Shown here: positions 1-10,567 of the stretch, in pieces | Layout of the letters: the number at the start of each line of letters is the position of its first letter | How positions within the stretch are numbered: position 1 is the first letter of the stretch | Origin: Polyangiaceae bacterium | Lineage (GTDB): Bacteria; Myxococcota_A; Polyangia; Polyangiales; Polyangiaceae | Direction of reading: 5' to 3' | NCBI GenBank assembly: GCA_025936045.1 | Contig: JAICUB010000009.1 | Coordinates: 106,342-170,341, forward strand | DNA: 64,000 nt | Program-made: the position numbers and the translations under genes | Notes under the pieces: model-generated | What the model saw: the letters and a program-made list of their open reading frames with translations, nothing else | Databases searched by the model: none | What the model was told of the DNA's origin: nothing

Positions 1-1
1 G

Positions 2-862
2 GGCGAGAGCGGCTCCGGCAAAGAGCGGATCGCGCGGCTCGTCCACGAAGAATCGACGCGCGCCGCGGGTCCCTTCATCGCCGTCAACTGCGGCGCCATC
101 ACCGAGACGCTGCTCGAAGGCGAGCTCTTCGGACACGCGCGGGGCGCGTTTACCGGCGCAATCCAGGATCGCCCCGGTCTCTTCGAGGCCGCCAACGGCG
201 GCACGCTCCTGCTCGACGAGATTGGTGACATCTCGTCCGGCATGCAGGTGAAGTTGCTGCGCGCGCTGCAAGAGCGGGAGATCCGCCGGGTCGGAGAGAA
301 TAGGACCCGATCGGTGGACGTCCGTATCGTCGCCGCGACCAACCGCGACCTCAACCACGGCGTCGCGGGCGGCTCCTTTCGCCAGGACCTCTACTATCGG
401 CTCAAGGTCGTCGAGCTGCGCGTACCGCCGCTACGCGAGCGCAAGGAGGACGTGTTGCCGCTCGCGCGCGTGCTCCTCGCAGACGCCGCGTTGCGGATGA
501 AACGCAAGATCACGAGCATCTCGCCGCGGGCTGCCGACCAACTCCTGCGCTACGCGTGGCCGGGCAACGTGCGAGAGCTCGAAAACGTGATGGAACGTGC
601 GGTCGCTCTAGCGCGTGGCACTCGCGTCGAGCTGGAGGATTTGCCAGAGGAGGTTCGTCAGGCGGTCTCGCAACCGCCGGTCATGGACGGCACGGTACAT
701 CCGCTCGAAGACATCGAAAAACAGTACATCCTCGCGGCGCTCGAGCTGAACAACGGCAACCAGACGCGAACCGCCGAGCAACTTCGGATAGGGTCGGCAA
801 CGCTGTATCGGAAGCTCAAGAGCTACGGGTTACTCGCGAAGAAGAACGCGCTCGCCGGCTGA
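2..862 (+). CDS. Sigma-54-dependent transcriptional activator (NtrC family), 5' end missing
   Basis: The reading frame is open from the window edge, so the start and any receiver or sensor domain lie outside. The visible 286 residues begin at the Walker A loop (GESGSGKE), followed by the sigma-54 contact loop GAFTGA (about residues 48-53), the Walker B segment LLLDEIGD (about 69-76), the rest of the AAA+ domain with the family-typical WPGNVREL, and a C-terminal Fis-type helix-turn-helix ending [16 protein letters not shown]. Proteins of this family hydrolyse ATP to remodel RNA polymerase-sigma-54 at promoters bearing -24/-12 boxes. The gene ends 22 nt before the stop of the convergent histidine kinase, so that kinase is a possible but unproven partner. 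The missing N-terminus prevents saying whether it is phosphorylation-controlled. Confidence 0.95.
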   Translation, partial: GESGSGKERIARLVHEESTRAAGPFIAVNCGAITETLLEGELFGHARGAFTGAIQDRPGLFEAANGGTLLLDEIGDISSGMQVKLLRALQEREIRRVGENRTRSVDVRIVAATNRDLNHGVAGGSFRQDLYYRLKVVELRVPPLRERKEDVLPLARVLLADAALRMKRKITSISPRAADQLLRYAWPGNVRELENVMERAVALARGTRVELEDLPEEVRQAVSQPPVMDGTVHPLEDIEKQYILAALELNNGNQTRTAEQLRIGSATLYRKLKSYGLLAKKNALAG

Positions 863-884
863 CGCAGTTCGGCGGGTGACGAAT

Positions 885-1994
885 TCAGGTGGCCGGCGGA
901 CTCACCGCCTGGAAGCGCGGAAGGTGGATGGTGAACGTACAGCCTTCTCCAGGCAGGTCGTGCACTTCGATATCGCCTCCGTGTGCTCGAACGGCCGAGA
1001 GGGCGATCGCGAGCCCGAGCCCGAGGCCAGAACGTTCCTGCCCTCTCTGGCTGTAAGGTTGAAACAATTCGTCGGCCTTGCCCGGCGGAAGCCCGCCGCA
1101 TTCGTCCCTTACTTCGATCGAGACGCGAGCTTCGGTGGCGCGTGTGTTGAGCTGTACGGTGCCGCCGGGTCGAGTGAACTTGAACGCATTTTGAATGAGG
1201 TTCGAGACGGCCGACGTGAGGAGCTGCCGATCGGCATTGACGGTCGCGTCTTGTCCGCTGGGCGTGATGGTCAAGCGGACGCCTCGAGCCTCTGCTTGCA
1301 TGGCGGCCGTGATGTCGATCTCGTCCATGAATTCGGCGATGGAAACGGGAGCCAATATCGGCAGCCCGGACTCCAGGCGAACCTCCGCCAGAGAGCGCTC
1401 GATCAGCACGCTGAGGCCGGCGAGGCTGCGGGCGATGACCGCGCCCGTGCTTCCGCTGAGCCCGACCGTACCCCTCTTGACGACGTCGAACGCGATGATG
1501 GCCGAGCTCAGAAGATTGCGTAGCTCGTGGCCGAGCATTCCGAGCCGCACGGTGCCTTCGGTCGCGAGGTCACGTTCACGCTCGATTCCATACGCCGTCA
1601 CGGCGGCTGCGATGGCGTCGTCCAGGCAATGGTTGAACACGTGGAAGTCCTCGGCGCTGATGGGGGCGCGCCGCTCGGCGGCCAACGCGGTGACCACCTG
1701 GCAAATGTCACCATAGCCGTGCACGACTTGCCCGATGCTGAAGCCGTTTTTCAGCAAGTCGTGCCCATGAATTCTTGCGCTGTCCGTAATCTGCTGGTTC
1801 GTCGCCCCGGCGAGGGCGCCCGCGCCGCTCGCTCTCGTCTCCTCACTCAGAGCATTGACGAGCTGCGTTAGAAACAACGGAACTCCGTGCTCGAGTTTCG
1901 CCTCGACGGATTTCGCCGACGTTCGTCCGCGCACCAGCGCACGGGTCCGCTCGATGATTTCGTTTCGGTTCGCGAGAATGAAATCGTGGAGCAT
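885..1994 (-). CDS. Cytosolic sensor histidine kinase
   Basis: A 369-residue soluble kinase with no membrane segment. Residues 1-145 are helical and resemble the RsbRD-type N-terminal domain found on myxobacterial kinases. The H box is LGHELRN with the phospho-acceptor at His156, the N box is NLIQNAFKF (about 265-273), and the glycine-rich ATP lid includes GLGLGLAI (about 323-330). The G1 box reads DECGGLP rather than the usual DxGxG, a mild divergence. The ATG start is supported by an AAGG about 8 nt upstream. It probably autophosphorylates and passes phosphate to a separate response regulator; none is fused. It is convergent with the sigma-54 activator and divergent from the hybrid kinase, so the three may form one signalling group, which is inference. 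Confidence 0.9.
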   Translation of the reverse strand: MLHDFILANRNEIIERTRALVRGRTSAKSVEAKLEHGVPLFLTQLVNALSEETRASGAGALAGATNQQITDSARIHGHDLLKNGFSIGQVVHGYGDICQVVTALAAERRAPISAEDFHVFNHCLDDAIAAAVTAYGIERERDLATEGTVRLGMLGHELRNLLSSAIIAFDVVKRGTVGLSGSTGAVIARSLAGLSVLIERSLAEVRLESGLPILAPVSIAEFMDEIDITAAMQAEARGVRLTITPSGQDATVNADRQLLTSAVSNLIQNAFKFTRPGGTVQLNTRATEARVSIEVRDECGGLPPGKADELFQPYSQRGQERSGLGLGLAIALSAVRAHGGDIEVHDLPGEGCTFTIHLPRFQAVSPPAT

Positions 1995-2467
1995 AATTAC
2001 ACCTTCGGTCGTTCAATACTGCTCTCCTCGTTCGCCTGACGCGGACGCTCGAGCAGCCTAGCGCCTCCGCTTTGGCAGCGCCAAGCAACAGTGACGCAGG
2101 TTTCGTGCCTCTGCGCAAAACGTCCGCCTTGAGAACAAGGCAGAGAATGCGCGGTTGGGGAGCCTTCCGCCGCGGCAACGCGTCCCTACTCGATGCGCGT
2201 TGCCCCGGGGAGTATTGCAATCTGCAACAATGCGGTCGGCGCGCAGTCGACCCGTCGTCCACGACCCTGCTTTTCGCGACGCACCCGCGCAGTGTCTGCG
2301 TGCCCGGCGCGGAAGGACACCGAGAGTTCGGGTGCATCTTTTATCCGACGGGTGTGCTACGGAGGGGGCGAGAGGAGCTGTACAACGCTCATGGGGCAAC
2401 CAACGCTAGGTCGCGTATTTTCGAACCTCCCTTCGTCGCGTGTCCTGCGCCTCGCGAGCGACGGCGC
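1995..2467. other. Divergent intergenic region between two kinase genes
   Basis: About 470 bp separate the start of the minus-strand kinase from the preferred start of the plus-strand hybrid kinase. The frame of the hybrid gene stays open through most of it, but its translation (Arg/Cys-rich, low complexity) does not look like protein. A small inverted repeat TTGCA-ATC-TGCAA lies at 2215-2227 and TTGGC-AGC-GCCAA at about 2071-2083; both are short enough to arise by chance. Promoters for both genes must lie here, but I see no convincing -35/-10 or -24/-12 pair. An element resembling TGGCA...AAGCA near 2072 has GG-to-GC spacing one base too short for sigma-54. Confidence 0.4.
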
Positions 2468-4108
2468 ATGACTCACGCTCCAGAAAGGGTCAAGGCGTCT
2501 GCGGCCGAAGATCGAGAGCGGCTCGACAAGGCCGCCGAGTCCGAGGTGCAGAGGCTCACACGGGTGAACGAGCGCCTCGTCGACGAACGTCGAGCCGCCG
2601 AGCTCGTGCGGGACGAATACGTCGATTTGTATGAATTGGCACCGATGCCGGCGCTCAGTTTGGACGCGGCCTACGTGACGCGGCGGATGAATCGGGCGAT
2701 GAGCGAGCTCTTGGGCGTTTCCACGGGCGACTGCTTGGGACAGAGCTTTCGTGGCTTCATTTTGCACGAAGACCGCCCGTTGCTGTCGGAGCATCTTGCT
2801 CGCACGCCGTACTCGCCGAGGGCGCGGTCGCGCTTGCGCTTGCTGCCGCGCTCGGGGCCGGCGATCCCCGTGGAGCTCTGGACGAACGTCGTGGGGCGCA
2901 CCGGTCTTTATCAGCTGCGGGTCGTCGACCTGCGGGAGCGCGAGCTCACGGATCTGGAGGCGACGCAGCTCGTGGAATCGGAGCGCTCCGCTCGCGGTGA
3001 GAACTCGGCGAAGGACGTGTTCATCGCGATGCTCAGCCACGAGCTCCGCACGCCGCTCACCCCCGCCCTCGCCGTCGCCACTTACTTCAGAGATTTCCAT
3101 CCCAGTCGGGACGTGCGGCGCGCGTTCCAAATCGTGGAGCGAAGTCTGGCAGCCGAAGTGCGCATGATCGACGACCTGCTCGACGTGAACCGCGTCTTGC
3201 GCGGCAAGATGGCCGTGACCTGCCGTCCCACGTCCGTCCACGACATCTTGCGCGGGGCAACCGAAGACATGCGCCCGGTGTGGGCACCGAAGCAGCAAAC
3301 TCTCGCTCTCGATCTACGCGCCGAAGAGCAGTGGGCGAACGTCGATTCATTGCGCTTGCGTCAGGTATTCGTGAACTTGATTCGCAATGCCATCAAGTTT
3401 ACGGAGCCGGGAGGGGCTATCGTGGTGCGGTCCTGGAACAGCGGCGCGTCCGTCGTCATCGAAGTCGAGGACGACGGGATCGGGATCGCGCCGGAAGAGA
3501 TCCACCGGCTGTTCGTTCCGTTCGATCAATTGGCGGTTCGACCCGGAGCGAGCGGGGGCCTCGGCTTAGGGCTCGCGATCAGTCGCGGTCTGCTGGAGCT
3601 CCAGGGAGGGCGCCTTTCCGCGCAGAGCGCCGGGCTCGGACGAGGGAGTCGCTTCGTGGTGGAGCTCGCGGCCGTCCCTCAGCCGGAACCGACGCGCTCG
3701 TCGCCGTCCGCTTCGCTCCCGTCGGCACCGATTCTTGCGCCGAGGGGCAAGCGAGTTCTGCTCGTGGAAGATGATCCGGACTCCTCCGCGGTGCTCGCGG
3801 AGCTCTTGACCAAGAGCGGCTTTCAGATCCGAACCGCGATGTCCGTGCAAGCTGCGAAGGCAGTAGATCTGACGCAGATAGACGTCATCGTCAGCGACAT
3901 CGGCCTGCCAGACGGCAATGGCCTAGATCTAGTGCGCGAGCTGCAAGCCGCCGGCCACCGGCCCGCGATAGCGTTGACCGGCTTCGGAAGAGAAAGTGAC
4001 GTCTTGGCCTCGGTGGAGGCTGGCTTCGACGCACACGTCACGAAGCCAGTCGACATCCACGTGCTGCTCGACATGCTCACGAGGATGAGCCAGCTCGGCG
4101 CGGCGTAG
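2468..4108 (+). CDS. PAS domain hybrid histidine kinase with C-terminal receiver
   Basis: A 546-residue protein without membrane segments. A short coiled coil (about residues 8-45) leads into a PAS domain (about 50-155, with ELAPMPALSLD and MSELLGV), then HisKA with the phospho-acceptor in MLSHELRTPL (His191), HATPase_c (NLIRNAIKF, DDGIGIAPEE, GGLGLGLAIS), a Pro/Ser linker, and a CheY-like receiver (about 425-540) with acidic VEDD, the phospho-acceptor in VSDIGLPDG and the conserved lysine in VTKPVD. Such hybrids sense a cytoplasmic signal through PAS and either relay phosphate onward or use the receiver for self-control. The frame is open upstream to 2072, but the added 132 residues look non-coding, so the ATG at 2468 is preferred. 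Its Shine-Dalgarno is weak, so the start is moderately certain. Confidence 0.88.
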   Translation: MTHAPERVKASAAEDRERLDKAAESEVQRLTRVNERLVDERRAAELVRDEYVDLYELAPMPALSLDAAYVTRRMNRAMSELLGVSTGDCLGQSFRGFILHEDRPLLSEHLARTPYSPRARSRLRLLPRSGPAIPVELWTNVVGRTGLYQLRVVDLRERELTDLEATQLVESERSARGENSAKDVFIAMLSHELRTPLTPALAVATYFRDFHPSRDVRRAFQIVERSLAAEVRMIDDLLDVNRVLRGKMAVTCRPTSVHDILRGATEDMRPVWAPKQQTLALDLRAEEQWANVDSLRLRQVFVNLIRNAIKFTEPGGAIVVRSWNSGASVVIEVEDDGIGIAPEEIHRLFVPFDQLAVRPGASGGLGLGLAISRGLLELQGGRLSAQSAGLGRGSRFVVELAAVPQPEPTRSSPSASLPSAPILAPRGKRVLLVEDDPDSSAVLAELLTKSGFQIRTAMSVQAAKAVDLTQIDVIVSDIGLPDGNGLDLVRELQAAGHRPAIALTGFGRESDVLASVEAGFDAHVTKPVDIHVLLDMLTRMSQLGAA

Positions 4109-4251
4109 CGCGCGCACGAGCCCGGAGCGCGCGCTCCCGACTTCTTGTTCGCTCAACTTGCGCACGAAGCGCCGCGTCCGCAATCCCTCGAGAGCGCGCG
4201 GCCCGTGCGATCGAAAAGGAGTGCGCGAGCCTTCACCCCGTGTAGAATGGT

Positions 4252-4287
4252 GAATCGCTGCGAGCGGCTCCTCGCTCGCAGCGATTC
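4252..4287. promoter_or_regulatory. Perfect 15-bp inverted repeat upstream of groEL
   Basis: Arms 4252-4266 (gaatcgctgcgagcg) and 4273-4287 are exact reverse complements around a 6-nt loop. The element lies 71 bp before the groEL start and 144 bp after the preceding stop codon. A TAGAAT, resembling a -10 box, sits at 4243-4248 just before it, so the repeat would cover the start of transcription, where heat-shock operators such as CIRCE usually lie; the sequence itself is not CIRCE. An 11-bp-period direct repeat (ggcgttgcc at 4288-4296 and 4299-4307) follows directly. Alternatives are a terminator of the upstream kinase gene (there is no T-run) or a 5'-UTR hairpin. Confidence 0.6.
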
Positions 4288-4345
4288 GGCGTTGCCGTGG
4301 CGTTGCCACGATCGCGCGCAAGAAACTCTGGGCTCCGCCCAGTGA

Positions 4346-5953
<1,608 letters not shown>

Positions 5954-6082
5954 GCGGCGAGCGGTGAACGGCGCTCTGCACGCCCGGATCGCGCTCACTC
6001 GTCCGCGAGTCGACCGATTTGCCGCTGGTGTAGTCGCCGCATGCTTCCATGATCTCTCGTTCGCGAGGCGCGTGTGGACCGG

Positions 6083-6119
6083 CGGAGCCGCCGCGCGGGG
6101 CGACGCTGGGGCGGCTCCG
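6083..6119. terminator. Inverted repeat between convergent genes, possible bidirectional terminator
   Basis: Arms 6083-6092 (cggagccgcc) and 6110-6119 (ggcggctccg) form a perfect 10-bp GC stem with a 17-nt loop. It sits in the 222-bp gap between the convergent groEL and Cys-rich gene. There is no T-run, so it is only terminator-like. I see nothing else in this gap. Confidence 0.35.
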
Positions 6120-6175
6120 GGAGCGTCCGTCCGCCGGTCGGGAACACCCAACCTTCGACCTCGGTGTTGCGGCGC

Positions 6176-7387
6176 TCAGGGCGCGGCGCAGACGCCTTTA
6201 CCGAACGAAGGACTCGTGTCTTTGTCGGCGCAGAGGCTCGGGGTGACGGCGGCGCGGCTGAGGGCGAGGAAGCGGCACGCGATGGTGCCGGGCGTCTGCG
6301 CGTACGTCGTGGTGTAGCGCGTGTCGGGCAGGGTGCCGGGCTCGATGGCGATGGCGTCGGGGTGCGAGGGATCCATGCACTCCGTGTGGCATGCGTCGTC
6401 GTCGCTTCCGTAGACGTCGGCGTAGACGCTCGGGCACACGCTTTTGGCGAGCGTGCAGTACGAGTTGCACTTTTCGGGATCCGTCGTGCCGCAGTGGCGC
6501 TCGCCGCCGGGGCCCGAATGCGGGCAGTGCGCTTCCGGCGCGCAGAGCGAATTGTACGAGTGGTAGATGCGGCAACCGAGCGTGTTTTGCGTGGTGTCGG
6601 CGAATTGGCCCGGAGGGATGTGTTTGCAGAGCGCGAGGCACTGATCGAGGTCCTCGTACTCTTCGGTACCGCACGCCGCGATTTCCACCTTGCAGTAGTC
6701 GGGGCAGTCGGGCGCGGACGGCTTGACTTGCACTTCACCCGTGTCCGCGCCGCCACCCGCGCCCATGTCGTTGTCCGGCACGTCGTTGCAGTGGTCGGTG
6801 GGCGTCTGGAGGTTCGCGTGGCCGCAGTGCGGCTCGCCCCCGGGCGTGATCGAGGCGTTGCTCAGGTGCACGAAACGGCACTGCAGCGAGTTGCCCTCGT
6901 AGTCGTCGACCACGTTGTAGTCCGGCCGATCGCGCAGGCCTGCGCACTTGTCGACGCAGTTTTGGTGGCTGCCGCACTCGACCTGACCACAGATGCGTTC
7001 GTAGAGCGTGCAGTAGCTCTCGCAGCTGCCGCCGCAGAGGTCGAGGCCCTCCGGTCCCGCGGCGCGGCAGAGCGTTTTCTTCTCTTCGTCGGACGCGGAC
7101 GGGACGAGCTCGGCTTCGTGCAGACGGCACTCGAGCGTGTCGCGCTGCTGCCACTCGTTCGAGTCCCCGACGTCGTAGTTTTTGCAGACGCCCATGCACT
7201 TGGCGCGACCGTCGTAGACGGTGTTGTCGCCCGTGCAGTTGGCCATCACTATGTCGCAGAAATGGCTGCAGGGACCGAGCGTGCGCTGGTCGATGCCCGC
7301 GATGTTTTGGCAGCTGGCCGCAATCAGCGGCGAGGCGGAGAGCGCGAGCGCGACGAGCACGCGCAACGCGGATTTCAGCCCGAGCAT
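6176..7387 (-). CDS. Secreted Cys-rich repeat protein of unknown function
   Basis: A 403-residue protein starting MLGLKSALRVLV with a signal peptide (hydrophobic to about residue 22, then AASCQNIAG, possibly a lipobox-like Cys). The mature part carries four degenerate repeats of about 90-100 residues. Each has a CxxxC or CxxYC opening (CSHFC, CESYC, CPDYC, CNSYC), further spaced cysteines, a motif of the form TLxCRxxH, and, in several, a closing stretch with GPxG and CG. The pattern suggests small disulphide-bonded modules outside the cytoplasm. The start ATG overlaps the stop of the upstream TPR gene by one base (TGATG), so translation is coupled. I do not recognise an assigned function; the link to the kinase two genes upstream is contextual. 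Confidence 0.8.
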   Translation of the reverse strand: MLGLKSALRVLVALALSASPLIAASCQNIAGIDQRTLGPCSHFCDIVMANCTGDNTVYDGRAKCMGVCKNYDVGDSNEWQQRDTLECRLHEAELVPSASDEEKKTLCRAAGPEGLDLCGGSCESYCTLYERICGQVECGSHQNCVDKCAGLRDRPDYNVVDDYEGNSLQCRFVHLSNASITPGGEPHCGHANLQTPTDHCNDVPDNDMGAGGGADTGEVQVKPSAPDCPDYCKVEIAACGTEEYEDLDQCLALCKHIPPGQFADTTQNTLGCRIYHSYNSLCAPEAHCPHSGPGGERHCGTTDPEKCNSYCTLAKSVCPSVYADVYGSDDDACHTECMDPSHPDAIAIEPGTLPDTRYTTTYAQTPGTIACRFLALSRAAVTPSLCADKDTSPSFGKGVCAAP

Positions 7388-8448
7388 CAGAGCCGACCTC
7401 CCAGACGCAGACCGGCGAAACCGGGTGCGACGAGCGGCGTGACGCCGAGGGCCGGCTCGGATCGGCTGGGCGCAACCAGGTAAATGACGACGCCCGCGGC
7501 GAGCAGGCCGCCGCCCACGGCGAAGGTGATGTTCGAAAGGGTCGCGTCGTGGTGCGCGTCCTCGGAATGGCCCTGCCCGAGCTGATCCGCACATTGCGTC
7601 GGCGTGCACTCGCGGTCCGCCTTTTTCTCGGCGCTGATCGCCGCGAGCCCGAAGTAGCCGCCGACGGCGAGCCCGACGACGCCGGCGCTGCCGACGGCGA
7701 TACCGATGCCGCGCTGAACCCCGCCGGGACTCGACTCCTCGGCGGGCTTCGGCGGCACGTCGATGTGCGGCGGCGGAGCCTGGCCGGCTTGCGACGACGT
7801 GTCGGACGGCGCCGTCACGAGCGGCGGCGCGGTCGCCTCGGTCGGATGCGGTGATTCGACGACGGCGAGCGTGGGGATGAGCACGGTTTGGCGTGCGCGC
7901 GGAGCGAGCCGCACCGTCACGCTGAACGACTCGTGCTCCGGTGCCGTCACGTCCACCTTGACGGGGCCCGGATCGAGCGGAACCGACGCGCCGATGATGC
8001 CGCTGCCCGCGTCGACGCCGTCACGCTTGATGTGGAGGCCCGGGAGCGAACGCGTCCCTTCGGCGACTTCGATCGTGAGGTACGCGAGGTCGGGCTCGAG
8101 CTTCGCGAGGCGATCGTGCGCGGCCTTGGCGCGACGCGCTTGTCCCGACGCTTCCGCCTGCGACTCCGCTTCGCGGAACGTCGCCCACGCGCTCGCGGTG
8201 CGACCGAGCTTCTCGTAACACTCGCCGAGGTAGAGCAGCGTTCCGACGCCGGGGTCGATGCGCTGACTGTTCTCGAGCTTCGGACACGCTTCGGTGTAGT
8301 GCCCGTCTTTCATGGCCTGAATGGCCGCGTCGAAGAGCGCTTCAGCGGACGCCTTTTGGTCGGGTGTCGCATCCGCCGCGGCCACCGCGGCGTGAAAGAG
8401 CGCGAGGAGCCCGAACATGCTCCCCGTGAATCGGCAAGTGCGTGCCAT
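7387..8448 (-). CDS. TPR-containing envelope protein with PEGA-like and membrane segments
   Basis: A 353-residue protein. A signal peptide (MARTCRFTGSMFGLLALF, ending near AAVAAADA) is followed by tetratricopeptide-like helices (about residues 30-125, with GHYTEACPKLENS and GTLLYLGECYEKLGR). A beta-rich PEGA-like region follows (about 130-210), then a Pro/Ser/Thr linker and two hydrophobic segments near the C-terminus (GIGIAVGSAGVVGLAVGG and AVGGGLLAAGVVIYLVA). This architecture is a recurrent myxobacterial companion of eukaryote-like Ser/Thr kinases. It lies 67 nt downstream of such a kinase and is coupled by TGATG to the Cys-rich gene. The longer ATG at 8556 would place non-signal sequence ahead of the signal peptide, so 8448 is preferred. 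Partners are unknown. Confidence 0.82.
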   Translation of the reverse strand: MARTCRFTGSMFGLLALFHAAVAAADATPDQKASAEALFDAAIQAMKDGHYTEACPKLENSQRIDPGVGTLLYLGECYEKLGRTASAWATFREAESQAEASGQARRAKAAHDRLAKLEPDLAYLTIEVAEGTRSLPGLHIKRDGVDAGSGIIGASVPLDPGPVKVDVTAPEHESFSVTVRLAPRARQTVLIPTLAVVESPHPTEATAPPLVTAPSDTSSQAGQAPPPHIDVPPKPAEESSPGGVQRGIGIAVGSAGVVGLAVGGYFGLAAISAEKKADRECTPTQCADQLGQGHSEDAHHDATLSNITFAVGGGLLAAGVVIYLVAPSRSEPALGVTPLVAPGFAGLRLGGRL

Positions 8449-8515
8449 AGTCGGGAGCGAGCCTATCACCCTTGGGTCGCCCGCAAACAGCTGGAACGAA
8501 GATTGAGGTCGGCGA

Positions 8516-9925
8516 CTAACGACGGCCGCCGAAGTCGGTGAACGGGCTCGCGTCACCCTTCGTCGCAGGAGCGGGGTGCGGGCGACCCGCGGCGGGGCGC
8601 TTGTTCGTGACGCTCGCGCTCGTCGTGACGGCGGCCATGGTCACGGCGGGCGCAGCACTCGCCTGCGGCTCGACCGCGGCCGAGCCCGGCGCGACGGCGC
8701 CGGACGGGCTCGGCGCGGCGGTGAGCGTGGCGGCCGGCGGGCGAGCTGCGTTTTGCGTGACGGTTTCGAGCGTCGCGGCCGGTGCGCCGCGGTCCGCCGT
8801 GGGCGCGAGCAAGCCTTGCCGGATGAGCGCGAAGCCGCCGACGGCGAGCGCGACGAGAGCGGCCACCACGTAGCCGTAACGCCGGCGCTTTTCGCGAGTA
8901 CTGAGCTGTTTCCAGAGCGACACCGCCGAGATCGACGCCTCGATCGTGGGCGAGTCGCTCGACGCGGGGCCCGGCGCGACGGAGCTCGGCCGCCCGTCGC
9001 GCGCGCTCAGCACGCGGCGCGCGCGCTCGACGTGCACGCGGCCGGCCGGCGCGAACTCGAGCAGCGCGGCGCCGAACTCCGCCACCGTCTGAAAGCGTCG
9101 CGTGGGCTCGCGCGCGAGCGCGCGGTGGAGCACGACGTCGAGCGCGGGCGGCAGGCCCAGGCGCACCGTGCTCGGCGGCGGCGCGTCCTCGGTGAAAAGC
9201 TTGGCGCAGAGCTCCGGGATCGTTTCGCCTTCGTAAGGGGGGCGGCCCGTAACGAGCTGGAACAAGATGGCGCCGAGCGCCCAGACGTCGCTCAGCGTGT
9301 CGGCGTCCTTGGTCGAACGCATCTGCTCGGGCGACATGTAAAGAGGCGAGCCGATGATCACGCCCGTCTTCGTGAGCGACATGTCACCGGGGCCGTGGCT
9401 GTCGATCATCGACTTGGAGATGCCGAAGTCGAGCACCTTGAGCAGCCGCGAGCGATCGGCGCGACGCGCGATGAAGAGATTGGCCGGCTTCAGATCGCGG
9501 TGCACGATGCCGGAGGCGTGCGCCTCGGCCAAGGCCTCCATGGCCTCGAGCATGTAAAGGACGGCCTCGCCCACCGGCATGGTGCCGCGGCGCTGCAGCT
9601 CCTCCTCGAGGTTGTTGCCGTCGAGGAGCTCCATGACCATGTAGGGCGCGCCGCCGTCCAAAGCGCCGACGTCGATCACACGGCAGACGTGCTCGCTCTT
9701 GATGCGCGCCGCGGCGCGAACCTCGCGGCGGAAGCGCGCCGCAGCCTCACCCTGCTCGAAAACGTCGGCGTTGAGCAGCTTGAGCGCGACCGGCTGGTCG
9801 AGCTCGAGGTGCCATGCGGCCACGACGTAGCCCATGCTTCCCGACCCTAGTAAACGGTCGATGCGGAAGCGCCCCCCGACGAGGTCTCCGACTCTCACAG
9901 GCGGCTCTGCCAACTTAGTCTGCAT
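8516..9925 (-). CDS. Eukaryote-like Ser/Thr protein kinase, single-pass membrane
   Basis: A 469-residue PknB-type kinase. The kinase domain (about residues 17-280) has the Gly loop LLGSGSMGYVV, the ATP-anchoring lysine in VALKLL, the catalytic HRDLKPAN, the metal-binding DFG, an activation segment ending SPEQM and the DVWALG motif. A Ser/Ala-rich juxtamembrane region leads to one transmembrane helix (YGYVVAALVALAVGGFALI, about 360-380) and an Ala/Pro/Thr-rich outer tail without a recognised sensor domain. The start at 9925 is chosen because GGAG lies 6 nt upstream; the ATG at 9964 has no comparable site. It heads a minus-strand group with the TPR and Cys-rich genes and is divergent from a cytochrome-like lipoprotein. 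Confidence 0.93.
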   Translation of the reverse strand: MQTKLAEPPVRVGDLVGGRFRIDRLLGSGSMGYVVAAWHLELDQPVALKLLNADVFEQGEAAARFRREVRAAARIKSEHVCRVIDVGALDGGAPYMVMELLDGNNLEEELQRRGTMPVGEAVLYMLEAMEALAEAHASGIVHRDLKPANLFIARRADRSRLLKVLDFGISKSMIDSHGPGDMSLTKTGVIIGSPLYMSPEQMRSTKDADTLSDVWALGAILFQLVTGRPPYEGETIPELCAKLFTEDAPPPSTVRLGLPPALDVVLHRALAREPTRRFQTVAEFGAALLEFAPAGRVHVERARRVLSARDGRPSSVAPGPASSDSPTIEASISAVSLWKQLSTREKRRRYGYVVAALVALAVGGFALIRQGLLAPTADRGAPAATLETVTQNAARPPAATLTAAPSPSGAVAPGSAAVEPQASAAPAVTMAAVTTSASVTNKRPAAGRPHPAPATKGDASPFTDFGGRR

Positions 9926-10011
9926 GTTACGCTCCAGGTAGGCCAAGTCAAAAGGCCTCCCCATCTCGGGAACCTCGCCCTAGGGTATTGAGTCTAGTGA
10001 CGGTGAAGGCC

Positions 10012-10431
10012 ATGGTTCTTAGTGCAAGGTCGGGCGCCGTCGTCGTCGCGCTCGGCGTCCTTTTCGGGTGTTCGAGCAGCGATCCGGCACCGCCTGCGCA
10101 GCAACAGACCGCGCTCGAAACAGGATCGACCTGTCCTGATATGGCGCATCCGACCATCACGTACAGTGGTTGGGGCCAAGCCTTCTTCGCGTCGTACTGC
10201 ACGCGCTGTCACAGCTCGACGCTGACGACGTCCGACGACCGCAACGGAGCGACACCCCACGCAAACTGGGATGATTTGCCTACGATTCGCTCCTACACCA
10301 AGGAGATCGACAGCTTCGCAGCCGGCGGGCCGAACGGCATCAACCACATCATGCCACCTTCGGATCCACGGCCGTCGGACGACGAGCGCATCATGCTCGG
10401 CGAGTTTCTGGCGTGTGGCGCGCCCGACTGA
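10012..10431 (+). CDS. Small c-type cytochrome-like lipoprotein
   Basis: A 139-residue lipoprotein. The signal ends in lipobox LFGC (VALGVLFGCSSSDP), followed by a Pro/Gln-rich linker. One covalent haem motif CTRCH lies in the middle (FASYCTRCHSS), and a downstream MPP in HIMPPSDPRP could supply the axial methionine. It is therefore probably a monohaem cytochrome c domain anchored to a membrane leaflet, acting in electron transfer. GTG codons at 9997 and 10003 and a TTG at 9988 are alternative starts; the ATG with GAAGG just upstream gives the most compact signal peptide. It is divergent from the Ser/Thr kinase with about 86 bp between starts. No oxidase or partner gene is adjacent. Confidence 0.78.
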   Translation: MVLSARSGAVVVALGVLFGCSSSDPAPPAQQQTALETGSTCPDMAHPTITYSGWGQAFFASYCTRCHSSTLTTSDDRNGATPHANWDDLPTIRSYTKEIDSFAAGGPNGINHIMPPSDPRPSDDERIMLGEFLACGAPD

Positions 10432-10567
10432 TTACTCCGCGGAGTGACCGCGGACTCGTGCGGCCACGTCAGGGATGTGTTGCCCGCGCCTCAACAAAAA
10501 ACCATACGCACGAGCGCGCTCCGTGGCAGCAACCGCGCAGCCGTGTCGCGCGGGCCACGCCCGGAAG

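Noticed and set aside
2072..2467. N-terminal extension of the hybrid kinase ORF
   Set aside because: The translated residues are Arg/Cys-rich with no domain or signal. PAS and coiled-coil begin after the ATG at 2468.
4252..4287. CIRCE element
   Set aside because: The inverted repeat does not match TTAGCACTC-N9-GAGTGCTAA, and no HrcA gene is visible.
10434..10445. 12-bp palindrome ACTCCGCGGAGT just after the cytochrome-like gene
   Set aside because: Perfect, but short and G/C-rich without a T-run; chance is likely, so it is not listed as a terminator.
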